DNA from: Hyphomicrobiales bacterium
GTDB lineage: Bacteria; Pseudomonadota; Alphaproteobacteria; Rhizobiales; Beijerinckiaceae
Assembly (NCBI GenBank): GCA_027489835.1
Contig: JAIXZF010000098.1
Coordinates: forward strand, 1-11,704
Direction: 5' to 3'
DNA: 11,704 nucleotides
Below are positions 1-6,737 of the stretch, one piece after another. The first letter of the stretch is position 1, and each line of letters starts with the position of its first letter. The position numbers and the translations under genes were made by a program. Under the pieces are notes generated by a model. That model had not been told where the DNA came from. It saw nothing but the letters and a program-made list of their open reading frames with translations, and made no database searches.

Positions 1-540
1 ATCTCGGGCGGCAAGGTCGCGCTCGACGGCGTCGACCTCGCGGGCCGACGCCCGGAGGACCGGGCCCGCCTCGGCATCGCCTATGTGCCGCAGGGGCGCG
101 AGATCTTCCCGCTGCTGAGCGTCAAGGAAAACCTGGAAACCGGTTTTGCGCCGCTCAAGCGCGCCGACCGGCACATTCCCGAAGAGCTGTTCGAGCTGTT
201 TCCGGTGCTCAAATCCATGCTCGGCCGGCGCGGCGGCGATCTCTCCGGCGGCCAGCAGCAGCAGCTCGCCATCGCACGTGCGCTCGTCACACGGCCGAAG
301 CTGCTCGTGCTCGACGAGCCGACCGAGGGCATCCAGCCCTCGATCATCAAGGACATCGGGCGCACCATCTCCTGGCTTCGCGATCGCGGCGGCATGGCCA
401 TCGTGCTGGTCGAGCAGTATTTCGACTTCGCGCGAGAGCTCGCCGACCAATGGCACGTCATGGATCGCGGCGAGGTCACGCTGTCGGGCACCCGCGCCAG
501 CATGGACGAGAACGAAATTCGCCGCCGCATGTCGGTGTAA
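1..540 (+). CDS. urtE: Urea-type ABC transporter ATP-binding protein UrtE (3' part)
   Basis: This is the C-terminal 179 residues of an ABC ATPase whose start lies before the window; the reading frame is open from base 1 to a TAA at 538-540. It would energise import of a small polar solute (urea, or a related amide or amino acid) together with a partner ATPase and two LivH/LivM-like permeases. Visible landmarks are the Q-loop region (YVPQGREIFP, about residues 26-35), the ABC signature LSGGQ followed by QQQLAIARAL, the Walker B LLVLDEPTEGIQPSII and the switch histidine position occupied by Q in VLVEQY. The text GIQPSIIKDIG after Walker B is typical of UrtE rather than LivF. UrtE proteins are about 230 residues, so some 50 residues including Walker A are missing. 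The rest of the urt set would lie to the left. Unlike many urt clusters, no urease gene follows. LivF is the alternative assignment. Confidence 0.88.
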   Translation: MSGGKVALDGVDLAGRRPEDRARLGIAYVPQGREIFPLLSVKENLETGFAPLKRADRHIPEELFELFPVLKSMLGRRGGDLSGGQQQQLAIARALVTRPKLLVLDEPTEGIQPSIIKDIGRTISWLRDRGGMAIVLVEQYFDFARELADQWHVMDRGEVTLSGTRASMDENEIRRRMSV

Positions 541-545
541 ACCCG

Positions 546-562
546 GGGCCATCCACAGGCCC
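546..562 (+). terminator. Weak hairpin just after urtE
   Basis: Five bases downstream of the urtE stop codon, GGGCC (546-550) can pair with GGCCC (558-562) around a 7-base loop. Only two T residues follow, so a factor-independent terminator is doubtful. It may simply mark the 3' end of the urt transcript or be chance in GC-rich DNA. Confidence 0.22.
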
Positions 563-646
563 TTGAGCGGCGCATGATGACAAGGCGTCGCGCCCTCTCT
601 TCGCGCGCGGCCCGATGCGTTACGAAGGCTGGCATTGCCCCGCGCC

Positions 647-650
647 AAGG
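647..650 (+). promoter_or_regulatory. Ribosome binding site deciding the aldolase start
   Basis: AAGG lies 7 bases before the ATG at 658, a usual Shine-Dalgarno distance. This, with the family alignment, favours 658 over the in-frame ATGs near 574. The earlier start would add 28 arginine-rich residues that have no counterpart in the family. Confidence 0.55.
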
Positions 651-657
651 TTGCCCG

Positions 658-1632
658 ATGTCGTTCCTTCCCAAGCTCTCGCCGGCCGATCTCGTCGGCA
701 TCCTCGGCATGGTGCCAACCCCCTCCACGCCGGATGCCGACCATTGGTCCTGCCGGAACTCGGTCGATCTCGACTCCACCGCCGCCATGGTCTCGATGGT
801 GGTCGAGGGCGGCGTCCGCATCCTGCTCACCAATGGCAGCCTCGGCGAGGGCGCGACGCTGCTCGCCCATGAGCAGCGCGATTTCGCGGCCTGCATCGCC
901 GGCACGCTGAAGGGCAGGGGCCTGCTCTTCGCCGGCGTCACCACGCTCAACACGCGCGAGACGATCGACCGGGCCAGGCTGGTGCTCGATGCCGGCGCGG
1001 ACGGGCTCTTTCTCGGCCGGCCGATGTGGATGTCGCTCGATGCGCCCTCGACCGTCCGCTACTATGCCGACCTCGCCGAGGCGCTGCCGGGCGTGCCCTT
1101 CGTGCTCTACGACAACCAGTTCGCCTTCAAGGCCAAGATCGCCACCGAGACCTACGCGGAACTCAGCCGCATCCCGGCGATCATCGGCGCCAAGCACATC
1201 GGCGGGCCGGCCATCGGCGATGATCTTAAGGCTGTCGAGGGGCGCATGCGCATCCTGCCGCTGGACACGCAATGGTGCGCGCTGGCCCGCGCCTTTCCCG
1301 ATGAGGCGCTGGCCTGCTGGACCGGCAACGCGGCTGACGGCCCCGAGCCGCTGGCGGCTCTGGCGAAGGCCGTGGCTGCGCAGGATTGGGCGCGCGCCGA
1401 AGCCATCTCGGCGCGCATGGCCTGGGCGCAGGCCCCGATGTTCCCGGGCGGCAAGCTCGAGAACTTCGTCGACTACAACATCCCCATCGCACACGCCCGC
1501 ATCCAGGGGTCCGGCCTTGTTCGGAGCGGCCCTCCGCGCCCGCCCTACATCTTCGCGCCCGAGGGCCATCTCGAAGGGGGCCGCGAGACCGGCCGCCGCT
1601 GGGAAAGCCTGCGCCGCGAGTTCCCCGCCTGA
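658..1632 (+). CDS. Dihydrodipicolinate synthase-family aldolase (hydratase-aldolase type)
   Basis: This is a 324-residue class I (Schiff-base) aldolase of the DapA/N-acetylneuraminate lyase superfamily. It most resembles the trans-o-hydroxybenzylidenepyruvate hydratase-aldolase group (NahE-like, about 330 residues), which splits an aryl-idene-pyruvate into an aryl aldehyde and pyruvate. The early VPTPSTPDADHW region, the substrate-pocket text TNGSLGEGATL, TLNTRETIDRA and LFLGRPMW, and the C-terminal MFPGGKLENF and RPPYIFAP stretches all fit this group. The expected Schiff-base lysine is K179 (in GAKHIGG) and the proton-relay tyrosine is Y151 (in VLYDNQ). The usual glycine-rich TxGE box reads SLGEG. 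The ATG at 658 was chosen over 574 because family similarity begins at SPADLVGILG. The aminotransferase gene follows after 27 bases and is probably co-transcribed. The exact substrate cannot be read from the sequence; true DapA or KdgD-type activity is less likely given the C-terminal region. Confidence 0.85.
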   Translation: MSFLPKLSPADLVGILGMVPTPSTPDADHWSCRNSVDLDSTAAMVSMVVEGGVRILLTNGSLGEGATLLAHEQRDFAACIAGTLKGRGLLFAGVTTLNTRETIDRARLVLDAGADGLFLGRPMWMSLDAPSTVRYYADLAEALPGVPFVLYDNQFAFKAKIATETYAELSRIPAIIGAKHIGGPAIGDDLKAVEGRMRILPLDTQWCALARAFPDEALACWTGNAADGPEPLAALAKAVAAQDWARAEAISARMAWAQAPMFPGGKLENFVDYNIPIAHARIQGSGLVRSGPPRPPYIFAPEGHLEGGRETGRRWESLRREFPA

Positions 1633-1659
1633 AGCCCTGAGCCCGATCCGGTTGCCGTC

Positions 1660-2874
1660 ATGACCTCACCCGCCTCCGCCCATCTCGCCCTGCGCAACGA
1701 TCCGCTCGAGCCGGCGCGCCGCTCCATCCGCCCGCAGGTGCTCGATCTCTCGACCGAGAACATCGCGGAGCTCGCAATCCGCGCCCGCGAGATCGGCGAC
1801 GTCATCCCGCTCTGGTATGGCGAGGGCGATCTGGTCACCCCTCCCTTCATCCGCGACGCGGCCAAGGCCGCGCTCGATGCGGGGCTGACCTTCTACATCC
1901 CCGACATGCACGGCCACGCGCCGCTGACGAAAGCGCTGTCCGACTACCAGTCGAAGCTGCACGGCGTACCCATCGGCCTCGACCGCTCGACCGTCACGCC
2001 CGGCGGCATGCAGGCGCTGCTGATGGCGCTGTCGCTGATCCTCGACCTCGGCCAGAACGCCGTCCATCTCGAGCCGCAATGGCCGAACATCGCCAACCTG
2101 ATCCACCTCGTCGGTGCGCAGCCGCGGCCTGTGCCCATGGCCATGGTCGATGGCGACTGGCGGCTCGACATGGCGGCGGTGGCGCGGGCGTGCGACGCGC
2201 GCACCCGCGCCATCGTTCTGTCCACGCCGTCGAACCCGCATGGCTGGGTGGCGAGCGCGCAGGACTTCCGCGATCTCGTCGCCTTCAGCCGCGAGCGCGG
2301 CATCTGGATCATCTCCGACGAGGTCTACAACCGGCTCTATTTCGAAGGGCAGGCCGCGCCCTCCATCCTGTCCTTCGCGGAGCCGGAAGATCTGGTCATG
2401 ACGGTCAACAGCTTTTCCAAGGCCTGGGCCATGACCGGCTGGCGCGTGGGCTGGGTGACGCATCCGCCCTCCGTGGCGGGCGCCTTGGCGGCGATGACGC
2501 AGTACATGAATTCCGGCACCGCCGGCATCCTGCAGGCTGCGGCAGCAGCCGCCATCACCGAGGGCGAAGACCTCGTCGAGACGATGCGCTCGCGCTGCCG
2601 GGAGGGCGTCGACCTCGCCTACGAGGTGCTGTCGGCGGTCCCCGATGTGGTGCTGCCGAAAAAGCCGCGCGGCGGCATGTATGTGTTCTTCACGCTCAGG
2701 AGCGAGCCCGACTCGCGCAAGGCCTGCATGCGCATCCTGGAACAGGCCCATGTGGGGCTGGCCCCCGGCGCGCTGTTCGGCGCCTCCGCTGCGAGCCATC
2801 TCAGGATGTGCATCTGCCGCGATCCCGCCCAGCTCAGGCAGGCGCTGGAGCGCATCGCCGCAGCGCTGGCCTGA
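1660..2874 (+). CDS. PLP-dependent class I/II aminotransferase
   Basis: This 404-residue fold-type I aminotransferase should be cytoplasmic and move an amino group between an amino acid and a 2-oxo acid using pyridoxal phosphate. All core residues are visible: N192 in STPSNPHG, D220 and Y223 in ISDEVYNRLYF, the PLP-binding lysine K254 in NSFSKAWAMTGWRVGW, and the substrate-carboxylate arginine R382 in HLRMCICRD. The N-terminal PLWYGEGDLVTPPFI segment is the usual substrate-loop region of aspartate/aromatic aminotransferase relatives. The length is normal. The ATG at 1660 has no good Shine-Dalgarno sequence, so translation may depend on coupling with the aldolase gene that stops 27 bases earlier. 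Donor and acceptor are unknown. The neighbouring indolepyruvate-type oxidoreductase makes an aromatic amino acid a reasonable guess, but that is inference. Confidence 0.92.
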   Translation: MTSPASAHLALRNDPLEPARRSIRPQVLDLSTENIAELAIRAREIGDVIPLWYGEGDLVTPPFIRDAAKAALDAGLTFYIPDMHGHAPLTKALSDYQSKLHGVPIGLDRSTVTPGGMQALLMALSLILDLGQNAVHLEPQWPNIANLIHLVGAQPRPVPMAMVDGDWRLDMAAVARACDARTRAIVLSTPSNPHGWVASAQDFRDLVAFSRERGIWIISDEVYNRLYFEGQAAPSILSFAEPEDLVMTVNSFSKAWAMTGWRVGWVTHPPSVAGALAAMTQYMNSGTAGILQAAAAAAITEGEDLVETMRSRCREGVDLAYEVLSAVPDVVLPKKPRGGMYVFFTLRSEPDSRKACMRILEQAHVGLAPGALFGASAASHLRMCICRDPAQLRQALERIAAALA

Positions 2875-2893
2875 TCGGCCGCGCCGAGGCCGC

Positions 2894-4765
2894 TCATCCC
2901 TCTGCCGCCGCGAGCGCGGCGGCGTCCGGCGGCCAGGGCCGGTCGAGATCGTCTGGCGGGGCGGCGGCCATCAGCGCGCGGGTGTAGGCGTGCTTTGGCG
3001 CGGCGAAGATGGCTTCCGTCTCGCCTTCCTCGACCACCAGCCCGTGCCGCATTACGATCATCCGCGAGCACAGATAGCGCACCACGGCGAGGTCATGGGA
3101 GATGAACACCAGCCCCACGCCGCGCTCGGCCCTGAGGTCGAGCAGGAGGTTGAGGATCTGCGCCTGCACCGACACGTCGAGGCCCGAGACGATCTCGTCC
3201 GCCACCAGCAGGCGCGGCGTCACGCACAGCGCACGGGCAATGTTGACGCGCTGCTTCTGGCCGCCAGAGAGCTGCGAGGGATAGCGGTCGATCAGTTCGG
3301 GCGGCAGCCCCGTCTCGCGCAGCAGCTCGCGCGCGCGCTCCAGCCGCTGGGCCTCGCTGGCGTTCGAGCCCTTCGCTTCCATGGTCTGCGTCACCAGCCG
3401 CTCGACCGGCCGGCGCGGATTGAGCGCCGATTGCGGATCCTGGAACACCATCTGCAGCGCGCCGAGCCGGATGGCCCGGGTCTCGCGCCCGCCTTGCGTC
3501 ACGTCCTGCCCGTCGACGAGCACGCGGCCTCCGGTCGGCGTCTCCAGCCCCATGATGAGCCGCGCCAGCGTCGACTTGCCCGAGCCGGACTCGCCCACGA
3601 CGCCGACGAACTCGCCTGGCCTAACGGTGAGGCTTGCGCTCTTCACAGCATCGACCCCGGCCGAGCGCCGGCCCAGCCAGTCGCGCTTGCCGGCGAAGCG
3701 CTTGGCAACGTTCTCCACCACGAGCACGGGCACTCCGCTGCTGGCGGCCTCGAGCCGGCGCAGCACCGCGGGCGCGGCCGGCGCCGCGACCGAGCAGGCA
3801 TCGGCGCAACGCACGAAATGGCCAGGCGCCACCTCGCGGAGCGTGGGAGACGATGCCGCGCAGCCTGCGTCGCGGGTGGGGCAACGCGGGGCGAAACGGC
3901 ATCCCTGAAGATTGGCGAAGGCGGCAAGACCCGGCATCTGGTCGGGCAGCGTCACGAGCCGCGTCAGCGGCCCGTCCAGCGGCGGGTTCGCGGCCTGCAA
4001 GGCCCGCGTATAGGGATGGCGCGGCGCCTGCGACACCGCGCGCGCGGGGCCGCGCTCCACCACCTCGCCGGCATAGAGCACGAGGATGTCGTCGCAAACG
4101 CGGGCCGCGAGCCTGAGGTCGTGGGTGATGAACAGCAGCGACGTCACATGCTCACGCTGCAACCGCCGCATGATCTGCACGATGGTGGCCTGCGTCGAGA
4201 CGTCGAGCGCGGTCGTCGGCTCGTCCGCCACCACGAGCGCGGGCTCGCTGGCGAAGGCCATGGCGATGAGCACGCGCTGGCACTGCCCGCCCGAGAGCTG
4301 GAAGGGGAAGCGCTCCAGCAACGTCTCCGGCGCGGGCAGCCTCACCTCGGCCAACGCCTCGACGATCCGTGCCCTGCGCCGCGACGCGGGCAGGCCCAGC
4401 CGCTCCAGATGCTCGCCGAACTGCGCCTCGATGGTCATCAGCGGGTTCAGCGCCGTCAGCGGCTCCTGCGGAATGAAGGCGATGCGGTCGCCGAGCAGGC
4501 GGGACAGCTCCGGCCCCGGGACCGTCACCAGGTCGCGGCTCTCCCCATCCGGCCGCAGGAAATCGAGCCGCCCGGATGTCACGGAAAAGCCGGGCGGCAG
4601 CGAACGGGCCAAGACGCGCCCGATCATGCTCTTGCCTGCGCCGGACTCGCCGACCAGCCCCAGCACCTTGCCCGGCGCGATGGCGAAGTCGAGATCGCGC
4701 AGCACGTCGATGCGCTTGCCGCCGAGCGTGGCGCTGACGGTGAGGCCCCGCGCCGTCAGGGTCAT
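2894..4765 (-). CDS. Peptide-type ABC transporter, fused dual ATP-binding protein (DppD-DppF)
   Basis: One 623-residue polypeptide carries both ATPase domains of a dipeptide/oligopeptide importer, which are two separate proteins in the classical Dpp and Opp systems. Domain 1 has Walker A GESGAGKS (39-46), Q-loop Q100, signature LSGGQ (157-161) and Walker B ending D181-E182. Domain 2 has Walker A GESGSGKS (391-398), signature LSGGQ (499-503) and Walker B ending D523-E524, followed by Ile where Pro is usual. Both switch histidines (FITHD and FISHD) are present, so both sites look competent. Between them is an oligo_HPY-type segment with four cysteines, C289, C295, C302 and C320, in a spacing like that of DppD-type proteins where an iron-sulfur cluster may sit. 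The start ATG overlaps the stop of the upstream permease gene (ATGA, 4762-4765), showing translational coupling. It is the last gene of the operon. Substrate could be peptides, opines or other peptide-like compounds. Confidence 0.93.
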   Translation of the reverse strand: MTLTARGLTVSATLGGKRIDVLRDLDFAIAPGKVLGLVGESGAGKSMIGRVLARSLPPGFSVTSGRLDFLRPDGESRDLVTVPGPELSRLLGDRIAFIPQEPLTALNPLMTIEAQFGEHLERLGLPASRRRARIVEALAEVRLPAPETLLERFPFQLSGGQCQRVLIAMAFASEPALVVADEPTTALDVSTQATIVQIMRRLQREHVTSLLFITHDLRLAARVCDDILVLYAGEVVERGPARAVSQAPRHPYTRALQAANPPLDGPLTRLVTLPDQMPGLAAFANLQGCRFAPRCPTRDAGCAASSPTLREVAPGHFVRCADACSVAAPAAPAVLRRLEAASSGVPVLVVENVAKRFAGKRDWLGRRSAGVDAVKSASLTVRPGEFVGVVGESGSGKSTLARLIMGLETPTGGRVLVDGQDVTQGGRETRAIRLGALQMVFQDPQSALNPRRPVERLVTQTMEAKGSNASEAQRLERARELLRETGLPPELIDRYPSQLSGGQKQRVNIARALCVTPRLLVADEIVSGLDVSVQAQILNLLLDLRAERGVGLVFISHDLAVVRYLCSRMIVMRHGLVVEEGETEAIFAAPKHAYTRALMAAAPPDDLDRPWPPDAAALAAAEG

Positions 4766-5649
4766 GGCGTGGCCACTGCGCGGCTGAGCACCAGCCGCGC
4801 GTCGAGCGCGCGCCTAAGCCCGTCGCCCAGCAGGTTGAAGCCCAGCACCGTGAGGAAGATCGCGCCCACGGGCAGGATCACGCCCCAGGGCGCCTGATGC
4901 ATGGTCTGCCGCGCATCGGCGATCATCACGCCCCAGGCCGGCACGTCGGGCTCCACCGAGAGCCCGACGAAGGACATGATGGCCTCGACGATGACCGCAA
5001 TGCCCATCTCGATCGACATCATGGTGATGACAAGCGGGATCATCGCGGGAAGCATCTCTTTCAGCATGATCTGGCGATGGCCGAAGCCGGCCAGCCTGGC
5101 CGCGGCGATGTAGTCTCGGACCATCACGACGAGCGCCTCGGAGCGGATGACGCGGCAAAACCGCGTCCAGTCGATGAGGATGATGGCGAGGATGACCTTG
5201 TTGACGCCCGCGCCCATGCCGACCAGCAGGATGAGCGCCAGCACGACCGGCGGAAACGCCATCCAGACATCGACGGCCCGGCTGATGAGCCAGTCCACCC
5301 ATCCGCCGAAATAGGCCGCGAGGATGGCGAGCAGCGTGCCGAGGAGCATGGCGCCGGTCGCCGCCGTCACCGAGACGTAGAGCGCGATCCTTGCGCCGTA
5401 GAGCAGGCGCGAGGCAATGCAGCGGCCCAGCGTGTCGGTGCCGAACGGGAAGCGCGCCTCGCCGCCGACAGCCCATGCCGGCGGCATGAGCGTGGCGAGG
5501 AGGTCCTGCTCCTGCGGATCGTGCGGCGCGATCCAGGGCGCCAGCAGCCCGAGCGTCGCGATGCTCAGGATCAGCAGCCCGCCTGTGACCACGCGCGGAT
5601 CGGTGAGGCAGCGCAGCCAGGCGGCGCGGGCGCGGGGCGAAAGCCTCAT
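4762..5649 (-). CDS. Peptide-type ABC transporter permease, DppC-like
   Basis: This 295-residue inner-membrane permease belongs to the binding-protein-dependent transport family. A first membrane helix follows a basic, cytoplasmic N-terminus (about residues 20-42, VVTGGLLILSIATLGLLAPW), then a periplasmic stretch with FPFGTDTLGRCIASRLLYGAR typical of DppC, then about five further helices. The EAA-type loop that contacts the ATPases reads DYIAAARLAGFGHRQIMLKEMLPAMIPL. An upstream ATG at 5733 exists in the same frame, but it would lie deep in the preceding gene and add 28 arginine-rich residues. The ATG at 5649 overlaps the preceding stop codon (ATGA, 5646-5649) and gives the normal length, so it was chosen. 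It should pair with the DppB-like permease to form the channel. The conserved-loop cysteines (GRCIAS, RFCRV) have no obvious role. Confidence 0.93.
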   Translation of the reverse strand: MRLSPRARAAWLRCLTDPRVVTGGLLILSIATLGLLAPWIAPHDPQEQDLLATLMPPAWAVGGEARFPFGTDTLGRCIASRLLYGARIALYVSVTAATGAMLLGTLLAILAAYFGGWVDWLISRAVDVWMAFPPVVLALILLVGMGAGVNKVILAIILIDWTRFCRVIRSEALVVMVRDYIAAARLAGFGHRQIMLKEMLPAMIPLVITMMSIEMGIAVIVEAIMSFVGLSVEPDVPAWGVMIADARQTMHQAPWGVILPVGAIFLTVLGFNLLGDGLRRALDARLVLSRAVATP

Positions 5650-6674
5650 CGCGCGCCCGCCAGCCTGAGGCGCGGATTGACCGCGAGATAGGCGACATCG
5701 ACCACCGCGTTGATGCCGAGCACGAGCACGCAATAGATCAGCGCCACCGCCTGGATCACCGGCAGATCATGGTTGCGCACGGCGTCCACCATCAGGTTGC
5801 CCAGCCCCGGATAGGCGAAGATCATCTCCACCAGCACCGTGCCGCCGAACATGAAGCCGCCCTGCACCCCGATCAGGCTGATGGTCGGCAGCGCGGCGTT
5901 GGGAAGGGCGTGGCGCACCAGAATTCGGTTTTCGGAGATGCCCCGCAGCCGCGCCTGGGTGACGTAATCGTCCTGCGCCGTCTCGAGCAGGGATGAGCGC
6001 AGCACGCGCATCACCAGCGGCGCGAGCCCGATCGCCAGCGCGATGGAAGGCAGCAGCAGATGGGTGAAGGCGCTGCCGAACGTCGCGAAGCGGCCCGCCA
6101 GCAGGCTGTCGATCAGGAGAAAGCCCGTGATCGTGGGCGGCAGCTGGATGCCGGGCCCCAGCCGCCCGATGAAGGGCAGCCATTGGAGGCTCACCCCGAC
6201 CAGAAGGATGAGCAGGATGGCCCAGAGGAATTCGGGGATGGCCATCATCGCCGTCGTCGCGCCGTCGAGCGCCTGTTCCCCAAGCCCCCCGCGCAACGCG
6301 AACATCGCGAGCCCGCCGCCGACGCCGACGGAGATGCCGAGGAAGAGGCTGAGCGCCACCAGCTCCAGCGTCGCCGGCAGCGCCACCCAGACGAGTTCGG
6401 AGACGGGCCTCCGGAAGAAGATCGACCCGCCGAGGTCGCCGCTCAGCAACTTGCCGAGCCAGATCCCGTATTGCGTGATCAGCGAGCGGTCGAGCCCGAA
6501 GGCCTGCTTGAGTTTCTCGTAATCTTCGGCCGTCGCTCCGGGCGGTAGCGACATCGCCACCGGATCGGCCGGCAGCAGCCTCAGGATGCCGAACACCAGC
6601 GCCGAGACGCAGAGCAGGATCGGCAGCGCGAGCAGCAGGCGTCTGAACAGGAGCTGGAGGGCGAGAAAGGCCAT
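5646..6674 (-). CDS. Peptide-type ABC transporter permease, DppB-like
   Basis: This 342-residue inner-membrane permease is the DppB partner of the channel. The N-terminus has the family layout: a short lead, a helix (LLLALPILLCVSALVFGIL), then LLPADPVAMSLPPGAT and a periplasmic segment ending YGIWLGKLLSGDLGGS, a box typical of DppB/OppB. About five more helices follow, with the cytoplasmic coupling loop DYVTQARLRGISENRILVRH near residue 235. The C-terminal region with EMIFAYPGLGNLMVDAV is also characteristic. The Shine-Dalgarno match before the ATG at 6674 is weak (GGA about 6 to 8 bases away). The gene follows the binding-protein gene after 63 bases that contain a hairpin, and its stop overlaps the start of the DppC-like gene, so stoichiometric production of the two permeases is expected. 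Confidence 0.93.
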   Translation of the reverse strand: MAFLALQLLFRRLLLALPILLCVSALVFGILRLLPADPVAMSLPPGATAEDYEKLKQAFGLDRSLITQYGIWLGKLLSGDLGGSIFFRRPVSELVWVALPATLELVALSLFLGISVGVGGGLAMFALRGGLGEQALDGATTAMMAIPEFLWAILLILLVGVSLQWLPFIGRLGPGIQLPPTITGFLLIDSLLAGRFATFGSAFTHLLLPSIALAIGLAPLVMRVLRSSLLETAQDDYVTQARLRGISENRILVRHALPNAALPTISLIGVQGGFMFGGTVLVEMIFAYPGLGNLMVDAVRNHDLPVIQAVALIYCVLVLGINAVVDVAYLAVNPRLRLAGAR

Positions 6675-6691
6675 GTCGATCCGGAATGGCT

Positions 6692-6729
6692 CAAATAAGG
6701 GCCGCGCGGGCTTGTGCAGCCTGCGCGGC
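6692..6729 (-). terminator. Hairpin with T-rich tail between binding protein and permease genes
   Basis: On the plus strand GCCGCGC (6701-6707) is the exact inverse complement of 6723-6729, and GGCT (6709-6712) that of AGCC (6718-6721), leaving one mismatch and a 5-base loop. Read on the minus strand, the 12-position stem is followed by CCTTATTTG, a moderately T-rich run. It begins 8 bases past the stop of the binding-protein gene. This is the classic place for a partial terminator or a 3' end stabilising structure that makes binding-protein mRNA more abundant than permease mRNA. Whether it terminates, and how leaky it is, cannot be told. Confidence 0.6.
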
Positions 6730-6737
6730 TTTGGTCG

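Noticed and set aside
574..657. N-terminal extension of the aldolase starting at the ATG at 574
   Set aside because: The added 28 residues are Arg-rich without family similarity, and the ATG at 658 has an AAGG at the right distance.
541..657. Promoter for the aldolase-aminotransferase pair
   Set aside because: TTGAGC at 563-568 resembles a -35 box, but no acceptable -10 element is present at 16-18 bases, so I cannot support a promoter.
1666..2799. A 377-codon minus-strand open frame over the aminotransferase
   Set aside because: The opposite strand has all PLP-enzyme residues; this frame gives a His- and Arg-rich product with no family features.
2876..2892. Inverted repeat CGGCC/GGCCG as a bidirectional terminator
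   Set aside because: The stem is only 5 bases with a 7-base loop and no T run on either strand; such pairs are common by chance in this base composition.
2645..4897. A 750-codon open frame on the plus strand across the fused ATPase gene
   Set aside because: It is antisense to a gene with complete ABC motifs on the minus strand. Its product is low-complexity, rich in Arg, His and Gln, as expected from a shadow frame in GC-rich DNA.
5650..5733. N-terminal extension of the DppC-like permease
   Set aside because: It would overlap the preceding gene by 88 bases and add a non-homologous Arg-rich segment; the ATGA overlap start at 5649 fits better.
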